Of a stretch of DNA of 64,000 nt, positions 58,529-64,000 are shown one piece after another. Source of the stretch: Streptomyces roseifaciens (GTDB lineage: Bacteria > Actinomycetota > Actinomycetes > Streptomycetales > Streptomycetaceae); assembly GCF_001445655.1 (NCBI RefSeq), contig NZ_LNBE01000003.1, positions 372,001-436,000 of the forward strand, written 5' to 3'. Position numbers and translations under genes: made by a program. Under the pieces are notes generated by a model. It had not been told where the DNA came from. It saw only the letters and a program-made list of their open reading frames with translations, and did no database searches. How positions within the stretch are numbered: the first letter of the stretch is position 1; each line of letters begins with the position of its first letter.

Positions 58529-58548
58529 CCACCCCCGTTCGGGGGTGG
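58529..58548. promoter_or_regulatory. 20-bp palindrome in a divergent promoter
   Basis: CCACCCCCG-TT-CGGGGGTGG, perfect arms of 9 bp, between the GAF-LuxR gene and the acyl-CoA synthetase gene. The best operator candidate for the adjacent regulator. Confidence 0.6.
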
Positions 58549-58619
58549 TGAGACTCAGATCACCGTCGCACGATGCTAACCGTGCGGGCCCGCGATGCGC
58601 CCCGCAATCTGGAGGACAC

Positions 58620-60527
58620 GTGACGTCATCGAAGCCGAGGAACGCAGGGGATGCCGCCGGAGCGCCGGGCTCCGCCGCGGAGTTCCGCGCCGCCCGGGAC
58701 TTCCTGCTCGCGCACCGCGAGGACTGGCAGGCCGCGTACGAGGGCTTCGCCTGGCCCCGCCCCGCGGAGTTCAACTGGGCGCTGGACTGGTTCGACGCCG
58801 TCGCCGAGGGCAACGGCCGCACCGCCCTGTGGATCGCCGAGGAGGACGGCAGCGGGGTCAGGCTGTCCTTCGACGACTTGCGCCGCCGCTCGAACCGGGT
58901 CGCCAACTGGCTGCGCGGGCAGGGCGTGCGCGCCGGCGACCGGATCCTCGTCATGCTCGGCAACCAGGCCGAGCTGTGGGAGACCGCGCTGGCCGCGATG
59001 AAGCTGCGCGCCGTGGTCATCCCGGCCACCCCGCTGCTGGGCACCGCCGACCTCGCCGACCGCGTCGAGCGCGGCCGGGTCTCCCACGTGCTCGTACGGG
59101 CCGAGGACACGGCCAAGTTCGCGGACGTGCCGGGGTCCTACACCCGGATCGCGGTCGGGGAGCGGACAGGGGAAGGGCCTGCGGAAGGGTCTTCGGAGGG
59201 GCCCGTGGAGGGGCCCGCGAAGAGGCCTGTGGAGGGGCCCGCGCAGGGGCCCGCGCAGAGGTCTGCGGAGGGGTCTGCGGAGGGGGCGGACGGCCGGAAT
59301 CGGACGGACGACCGGAACCGTACGAACGTCGACCGAGCCCGTACAGACGTCGACCGAGCCCGTACAGGCGCCTGGATCCCCTACTCCGACGCCGCCCACG
59401 CCGACGACACCTTCACCCCCGACGGCTCCACCCGCGCCGACGACCCCCTCCTGCTCTACTTCACCTCCGGCACCACAGCCCGCCCCAAGCTCGTCGAACA
59501 CACCCACATCTCCTACCCCGTGGGCCATCTGACGACCATGTACTGGATCGGGCTCCGGCCCGGCGACGTCCACCTCAACATCTCCTCGCCCGGCTGGGCC
59601 AAGCACGCCTGGTCCAGCCTCTTCGCCCCCTGGAACGCCGAAGCCACCGTCTTCGTGCACAACTACACCCGCTTCGACCCCGCCCGCCTCATGGCCGAGA
59701 TGGACCGGGCGGGCGTGACGAGCTTCTGCGCCCCGCCGACCGTGTGGCGGATGCTCATCCAGGCCGACCTGAGCGGGCTGCGCACCCCGCCCCGCGAGGC
59801 CGTGGCCGCGGGCGAGCCCCTCAACCCCGAGGTCATCGAGACCGTACGGCGGGCCTGGGGCGTGACGATCCGCGACGGCTTCGGGCAGACCGAGACGACC
59901 GTGCAGATCGCCAACCCGCCCGGCCGGCCGCTGAAGGTCGGCTCCATGGGCCGCCCCAGCCCCGGCTTCTCCGTCGTCCTCCTCGACCCCGGCACGGGCG
60001 AACCGGCCGCCGAGGGCGAGATCGCCCTCGACCTCTCCGGGCGTCCGGTCGGCGTCATGACGGGCTACGCGGGCGACCCGGAACGCACCGCGGAGGTCAT
60101 GGCCGGCGGCTACTACCGCACCGGCGACATCGGCTCCCGCGACGCCGACGGGTACATCACCTACGTGGGCAGAAGCGACGACGTGTTCAAGTCCAGCGAC
60201 TACAAGGTGTCCCCGTTCGAGCTGGAGAGCGCGCTCCTGGAGCACGAGGCCGTCGCCGAGGCCGCGGTCGTCCCCGCTCCCGACCCGCTGCGGCTCTCCG
60301 TGCCCAAGGCGTACGTCGTCCTCGCCGAGGGCTGGGAGCCCGGCCCGGGGACCGCCAAGGCCCTGTTCGCCCACTCGCGGGCCGTGCTCGCCCCGTACAA
60401 GCGCATCCGGCGCCTGGAGTTCGCCGAGCTGCCCAAGACCGTGTCCGGCAAGATCCGCCGCATCGAGCTGCGCGAGCGCACCGCGCGCGGCGGCGGAGAC
60501 GAGTACCGAGAGGAAGACCACCGGTGA
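58620..60527 (+). CDS. AMP-dependent acyl-CoA synthetase (medium-chain type) with repeat insertion
   Basis: 635-aa adenylating enzyme. Motifs: [17 protein letters not shown] (P-loop), [29 protein letters not shown] and the C-terminal [12 protein letters not shown] lysine. The N-terminal [10 protein letters not shown] matches medium-chain/MACS-type ligases. Between about residues 179 and 250 a repeat-rich insertion (EGPAEG/EGPAQG units, then [13 protein letters not shown]) separates conserved parts. GTG start with GGAGG 5 nt away. The stop overlaps the next gene's GTG (GTGA). It probably activates a carboxylic acid, possibly aromatic or medium-chain, to acyl-CoA. Confidence 0.9.
   Translation: MTSSKPRNAGDAAGAPGSAAEFRAARDFLLAHREDWQAAYEGFAWPRPAEFNWALDWFDAVAEGNGRTALWIAEEDGSGVRLSFDDLRRRSNRVANWLRGQGVRAGDRILVMLGNQAELWETALAAMKLRAVVIPATPLLGTADLADRVERGRVSHVLVRAEDTAKFADVPGSYTRIAVGERTGEGPAEGSSEGPVEGPAKRPVEGPAQGPAQRSAEGSAEGADGRNRTDDRNRTNVDRARTDVDRARTGAWIPYSDAAHADDTFTPDGSTRADDPLLLYFTSGTTARPKLVEHTHISYPVGHLTTMYWIGLRPGDVHLNISSPGWAKHAWSSLFAPWNAEATVFVHNYTRFDPARLMAEMDRAGVTSFCAPPTVWRMLIQADLSGLRTPPREAVAAGEPLNPEVIETVRRAWGVTIRDGFGQTETTVQIANPPGRPLKVGSMGRPSPGFSVVLLDPGTGEPAAEGEIALDLSGRPVGVMTGYAGDPERTAEVMAGGYYRTGDIGSRDADGYITYVGRSDDVFKSSDYKVSPFELESALLEHEAVAEAAVVPAPDPLRLSVPKAYVVLAEGWEPGPGTAKALFAHSRAVLAPYKRIRRLEFAELPKTVSGKIRRIELRERTARGGGDEYREEDHR
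59155..59373 (+). repeat. Tandem repeat insertion inside the first acyl-CoA synthetase
   Basis: GAGGGGCCCGCG-like 12-nt units encode EGPA/EGPV blocks, followed by two copies of a 24-nt unit giving [16 protein letters not shown]. In frame; lies after the A2-like region. Confidence 0.85.
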
Positions 60528-62152
60528 CCACACCCGCGTACGCGGCCGGGAGCACCTCCATCCCGCTGATCGACGACACCATCGGTGCCGATCTCGCGTT
60601 CACCATCGAGCGCTTCGGCGACCGTGACGCCCTCGTCGACGTCCCCAGCGGACGCCGCTGGACCTACGCCGAGTTCGGGCGGGCCGTCGAGGAGATCGCC
60701 CTGGGGCTGCTGGCCAAGGGGGTGGCCAAGGGCGACCGCGTGGGCATCTGGGCGGTCAACTGCCCCGAGTGGGTCATGGTCCAGTACGCCACGGCGCGCA
60801 TCGGCGCGATCATGGTCAACATCAACCCGGCCTACCGCGTCCACGAACTGGGCTACGTGCTGCGCCAGGCCGGCATCGGCGTGCTCGTCGCCTCCGTCGA
60901 GCACAAGGCCAGCGACTACCGCCGCATGGTCGAACAGGTCCGGGCCGACTGCCCCGCGCTGCGCGACGTCGTCTACATCGACGACCCCACCTGGGAGGGC
61001 CTCGTCCGGATCGGGGAAACCGTGCCGCGCGAGCGGCTCGCCGAGCGCGAGGCGCAGCTGAGCTGCCACGACCCGGTCAACATCCAGTACACCTCCGGGA
61101 CCACGGGCTTCGCCAAGGGCGCCACCCTCTCCCACCACAACATCCTCAACAACGGCTACTTCGTGGGCGAGCTCCTCGGCTACACCGAGGCCGACCGGGT
61201 CTGCCTGCCCGTGCCCTTCTACCACTGCTTCGGCATGGTCATGGGCAATCTCGCCGTCACCAGCCACGGCGCCTGCGCCGTCATCCCGGCCCCGGCCTTC
61301 GACGCCACCGCCGCCCTGCACGCCGTCGAGCGCGAGCGCTGCACCTCCCTCTACGGCGTCCCCACCATGTTCATCGCGGAGCTGGAGCTGCCCGACTTCG
61401 CCACGTACGACCTCTCCTCGCTGCGCACCGGCATCATGGCCGGCTCGCCGTGCCCGACCGAGGTGATGAAGCGGGTCATGGGCGAGATGCACATGTCCGA
61501 GGTCAGCATCTGCTACGGCATGACCGAGACCTCGCCGGTCTCCACCCAGACCCGGCGCGACGACGACATCGCGCGGCGCACCGGCACCGTCGGCCGGGTG
61601 CTGCCGCACATCGAGGTGAAGGTCGTCGACCCGGAGACGGGGGAGACCGTCGCCCGCGGCGAGCCGGGCGAGCTGTGCACGCGCGGCTATTCGGTGATGC
61701 TCGGCTACTGGGACGAGCCGGAGCGCACCGCCGAGGCCGTCGACGCCGAGCGCTGGATGCACACCGGCGACCTCGCCGTGATGGACGAGGACGGCTACGT
61801 GCGGATCGTCGGCCGCATCAAGGACATGATCATCAGGGGTGGGGAGAACGTCTACCCGCGGGAGATCGAGGAGTTCCTCTACACCCACCCCAAGATCTCC
61901 GACGTGCAGGTCATCGGTGTGCCCGACGAGAAGTACGGCGAGGAGATCATGGCCTGCGTCATACTCCGCGACCCCGAGCGTCCCCTCACCCGCGACGAGC
62001 TCGCCCGCTTCTGCCGCGGCCGGCTCGCGCACTACAAGATCCCGCGCTACCTGCGGATCCTGGACGCGTTCCCCATGACGGTCAGCGGCAAGGTGCGCAA
62101 GGTGGAGCTGCGCGAGCAGGCGAGCGCGGGTCTCGCGGCGGCGGAGGCCTGA
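60524..62152 (+). CDS. Long-chain acyl-CoA synthetase (FadD type)
   Basis: 542-aa adenylating enzyme that makes acyl-CoA from a free fatty acid. P-loop [18 protein letters not shown], adenylation motif [12 protein letters not shown], FadD signature [40 protein letters not shown] and the catalytic KVRKVELRE near the C-terminus. The GTG overlaps the upstream synthetase stop by 4 nt and AGGAAG serves as SD, so both are coupled. Control by the neighbouring GAF-LuxR regulator is likely. Confidence 0.93.
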   Translation: MTTPAYAAGSTSIPLIDDTIGADLAFTIERFGDRDALVDVPSGRRWTYAEFGRAVEEIALGLLAKGVAKGDRVGIWAVNCPEWVMVQYATARIGAIMVNINPAYRVHELGYVLRQAGIGVLVASVEHKASDYRRMVEQVRADCPALRDVVYIDDPTWEGLVRIGETVPRERLAEREAQLSCHDPVNIQYTSGTTGFAKGATLSHHNILNNGYFVGELLGYTEADRVCLPVPFYHCFGMVMGNLAVTSHGACAVIPAPAFDATAALHAVERERCTSLYGVPTMFIAELELPDFATYDLSSLRTGIMAGSPCPTEVMKRVMGEMHMSEVSICYGMTETSPVSTQTRRDDDIARRTGTVGRVLPHIEVKVVDPETGETVARGEPGELCTRGYSVMLGYWDEPERTAEAVDAERWMHTGDLAVMDEDGYVRIVGRIKDMIIRGGENVYPREIEEFLYTHPKISDVQVIGVPDEKYGEEIMACVILRDPERPLTRDELARFCRGRLAHYKIPRYLRILDAFPMTVSGKVRKVELREQASAGLAAAEA

Positions 62153-62476
62153 GGGGTGGGCGGAGGTCTGGAAGGGGTGGAGGCCTGACGGGTGGGCGGA
62201 GGCCTGGCAGGGGTGGCGGCCCGACGGGTGGGGCGCGGCCCTGACGGGGCGGAGCCTGACCGGGGCGGAAGGCCCGGCGCCCGGCCGTCCGCCTGAGGCG
62301 GAGGCCGGGGCGGGCGGCGGAGGGCCGGGTGCGTGGGCGGCCCCGAACAGCTGGAGGGGCCCGCGATCCCCCGTATGTTTCGCGGGCCCGGTACGAAGTC
62401 TCCGCCCCCGGGCACCCAACTCGCCATCGTCCGGGCGTGGTTCAGAGGAAAAATTGAGCTTGGCGGTACGGGCGGC
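62153..62476. repeat. Intergenic tandem GC-rich repeat after the acyl-CoA synthetase genes
   Basis: 324 nt without a supported gene. A 36-bp unit (GGAGGCCTGAGGGGTGGGC + GGAGGTCTGGAAGGGGT) begins at 62143, inside the end of the coding region, repeats with small changes from 62179, and decays after about 62235. The rest carries GC-rich text with no hairpin of note. Confidence 0.7.
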
Positions 62477-63280
62477 TCAGGCGGGCCCGCGCCCGACGAG
62501 CTCGTCGGCCGGGCCGTTCAGCGGCTGCGGAGTGCCGGTGAGGTCCATCACGAACAGCGGAACGCGCAGGTCGTCCGCCCGGGAGCGGGCCTCGTGGGCG
62601 TAGCCGGCGAGGGAGAAGAAGACGCCGGACGCGGAATCCACCATGGCGTGCAGCCACAGGCACTCGACCGCCCGCAGCGAGGTGGGCACGGTGGACGGGT
62701 CGACCCGGGCGACGAGGGCGCCCGCGCGCAGGTCGACGCCCGCGGCCTCCGGATCTCCCGGCCGGGTGACATCCGTGCAGCCCAGCCACGTCAGATAGCG
62801 CTCGGCGGCGGCCAGCGCGTCGTCGGCGGTCCGGATGGGCACCGGCCGGAAGGCGGGGCGCTGCGCCGCGGCGTGCTGCTCACCGGTTCCGGCGGCGCCG
62901 TTCCCGTCGCCCTTGCTGCCGCCGTCCCCGGCTCCGTCCCTGTCCCCGTTCCCGTTCCCGTTCCCGTCCCCGGCTCCGCCCCCGCCCCCGTCCCCGGCTC
63001 CGTCTCCAGGTGCGGGCGCCGGCGAACGGACGGGCAGGCGCACCACCGTGCCGCAGGAGCAGCCGAATTCCGGCCGCGGCCACTGGTCCTGCCGGTCGCA
63101 GGAGGGGCAGCGGACGGCCACCCACGCGTCGCGCCAGGTGCGGTGCGCCAATAACTCGGGGGAGGCGTCCGCCTGCACCGGCAGCGTGAGCGGCGCACCG
63201 CACGCGCAGGGGAAGGTGGGTGGGGTGAAGGAGTGCTCGCGACGGCACGTCGGGCAGTGAACCGGCACGCTCTTGGCCAT
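62477..63280 (-). CDS. Zinc-ribbon protein with degenerate restriction-endonuclease-like domain
   Basis: 267-aa protein. Two zinc ribbons at the start: CPTCRREHSF...CACG and, further on, CPSCDRQDQW...CSCG. A linker rich in Gly/Asp/Asn (GNGNGNGDRDGAGDGG) separates them from a C-terminal about 115-residue domain reading DALAAAERYLTWLGC...AAGVDLRAGALVARVD...; its GVDL-x10-VARV layout resembles Mrr-like PD-(D/E)xK endonucleases, but the Lys of the third motif is absent. So a DNA-binding role without cleavage is the safer guess. ATG with GGAG 8 nt upstream; an upstream GTG-like start (63325) lacks support. Confidence 0.75.
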   Translation of the reverse strand: MAKSVPVHCPTCRREHSFTPPTFPCACGAPLTLPVQADASPELLAHRTWRDAWVAVRCPSCDRQDQWPRPEFGCSCGTVVRLPVRSPAPAPGDGAGDGGGGGAGDGNGNGNGDRDGAGDGGSKGDGNGAAGTGEQHAAAQRPAFRPVPIRTADDALAAAERYLTWLGCTDVTRPGDPEAAGVDLRAGALVARVDPSTVPTSLRAVECLWLHAMVDSASGVFFSLAGYAHEARSRADDLRVPLFVMDLTGTPQPLNGPADELVGRGPA

Positions 63281-63433
63281 ATTCGGCTCCAGCAACGGGT
63301 CCGTGAGTAAGGGGTACGGGCCCATCGTCCACGATGCGGGCGCGCCGGGGGAGCGAATGCCGAAGTGGGCGGGTGCGCCCCCCGCGCCTCCCGTGGCGCC
63401 GCCGAGCGCGAGGGCGCGCGCGCCCGTCGTGCG

Positions 63434-64000
63434 CTAGCGCTCCGGTACGGGTTCGCTCTCGCGGACGGCGTCGATGTCCGGGCCGTGCGGGGTGTCCGCC
63501 TCCCGCTCGATCATGATCTCCACCAGGACGGGCCGCGAGGTCGCGACGGCCTCCTTGCGCGCCCACTCGATCGCCGGCCGGATCTCCCCGGGGTCCGCCA
63601 CCCGCCGGCCCGAACAGCCGTACGCCTCCATCAGCTTGACGTGGTCCGTGCCCGACTCGTCGTAGTGGACGTCCACCTGGTAGTTCATGCCGTAGCCGGC
63701 CGAGGCCTGGCGGATCAGGCCCAGGTACGCGTTGTTCAGCATGATCAGCACGAACGGGACGTCGTACTGCGCGGCCACGGCGAGCTCCTCCACCGTGAAC
63801 TGGAAGCCGTAGTCGCCGACCACGCCGACGACCTCCTCCGCGCCCCGGCCCATGCCCTGCAGCGCCTTCTTGACGCCGATCGCGGCCGGCACCTCCCAGC
63901 CGAGCGGGCCCGCCTGCCCGCAGACCTGGTAGTGGCGCGGCCGGTGGGCCTTCTGATGCTGGCCGCCCCAGATCTGGTACAGGCCGATGGCCGTGACGAA
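63434..64000 (-). CDS. gcl: Glyoxylate carboligase (partial, N-terminus outside window)
   Basis: The last 188 residues of a thiamin diphosphate enzyme that joins two glyoxylates into tartronate semialdehyde with CO2 loss. The ThDP pyrophosphate/Mg2+ region reads EEVVGVVGDYGFQFTVEELAVAAQYDVPFVLIMLNNAYLGLIRQA, with MNYQVDVHYDESG after it, as in Gcl rather than acetolactate synthase. The frame is open to the window edge. It would assimilate glyoxylate released in purine breakdown, linking it to the xanthine dehydrogenase operon about 32 kb away. Confidence 0.9.
   Translation of the reverse strand, partial: FVTAIGLYQIWGGQHQKAHRPRHYQVCGQAGPLGWEVPAAIGVKKALQGMGRGAEEVVGVVGDYGFQFTVEELAVAAQYDVPFVLIMLNNAYLGLIRQASAGYGMNYQVDVHYDESGTDHVKLMEAYGCSGRRVADPGEIRPAIEWARKEAVATSRPVLVEIMIEREADTPHGPDIDAVRESEPVPER

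Overview
The window is a stretch of chromosome from a Streptomyces-like actinomycete. GC is about 73%, many genes start with GTG and a few with TTG, and neighbouring genes often overlap by 4 nt (ATGA or GTGA). Rare in-frame TTA codons occur. Several families typical of the genus are present (DUF2637, SAV_915-type, PucR, GAF/LuxR regulators, FhuF-like reductase, PP2C-like protein). No rRNA, tRNA, CRISPR array or insertion sequence was seen.

Layout. 0-4 kb (minus strand): assimilatory sulfur operon sir - small zinc ribbon - cysH - cysC - cysD (cut by the window edge), every junction an ATGA overlap, preceded by a 27-aa leader peptide of the Streptomyces RRHVDL type. 4-12.7 kb: GNAT acetyltransferase, GAF regulator, YihY/BrkB membrane protein, RsgA GTPase, DNA alkylation repair pair (Ada-AlkA fusion and Ogt), DUF456 protein, LuxR-type regulator. 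12.7-21 kb: very long PP2C-like protein with a disordered repetitive N-terminus, HATPase anti-sigma-like kinase, DUF2637 protein, FhuF-like iron reductase behind an iron box, GntR regulator, uncharacterised helical-repeat protein. 21-25 kb: Tet(M)/Otr(A)-like ribosomal protection GTPase facing a secreted trypsin-like protease with FG-GAP repeats, separated by a strong bidirectional hairpin. 25-33.7 kb: purine catabolism unit, with xanthine dehydrogenase FAD, 2Fe-2S and molybdopterin subunits, an NCS2 purine permease and XdhC maturation factor on the minus strand and a divergent PucR regulator. A glyoxylate carboligase at the right edge would use the glyoxylate from this pathway. 34-40 kb: membrane-anchored EEP phosphatase-like protein, Mg2+ P-type ATPase with a structured leader and a TTA codon, MgtC-like protein, imine-reductase-like oxidoreductase.

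40.2-47 kb holds a peptide-export locus. It has a 72-aa double-glycine precursor with no cysteine, a hairpin, an HlyD-like adaptor, a C39 peptidase-containing ABC exporter and a second NHLM-type ABC protein whose N-terminal region carries a Tyr/Gly tandem repeat. No lanthionine synthetase or other modification enzyme is next to it, so the product class is unclear.

47-52 kb looks acquired: lower GC, codon use unlike its neighbours, no recognised housekeeping genes. It contains a 630-aa protein with a C-terminal HEPN-like RNxxxH motif plus an 88-aa partner. It also has a two-gene operon (589-aa membrane protein with an in-frame TTA, then a 132-aa protein) in which the C-terminus of the first and the N-terminus of the second share a GxNNAPxQNVxGxxI motif. 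That arrangement resembles sensor/effector pairs that interact through a shared short motif. It and the peptide locus are the best candidates for an undescribed system.

52-64 kb returns to core genes: CorA, AlkZ-like DNA glycosylase, a diaminopimelate decarboxylase, a repeat-rich 1-kb intergenic region, a SAV_915-type protein, a GAF-LuxR regulator divergent from two acyl-CoA synthetases, a zinc-ribbon protein with a restriction-endonuclease-like C-terminus, and glyoxylate carboligase (cut by the window edge).
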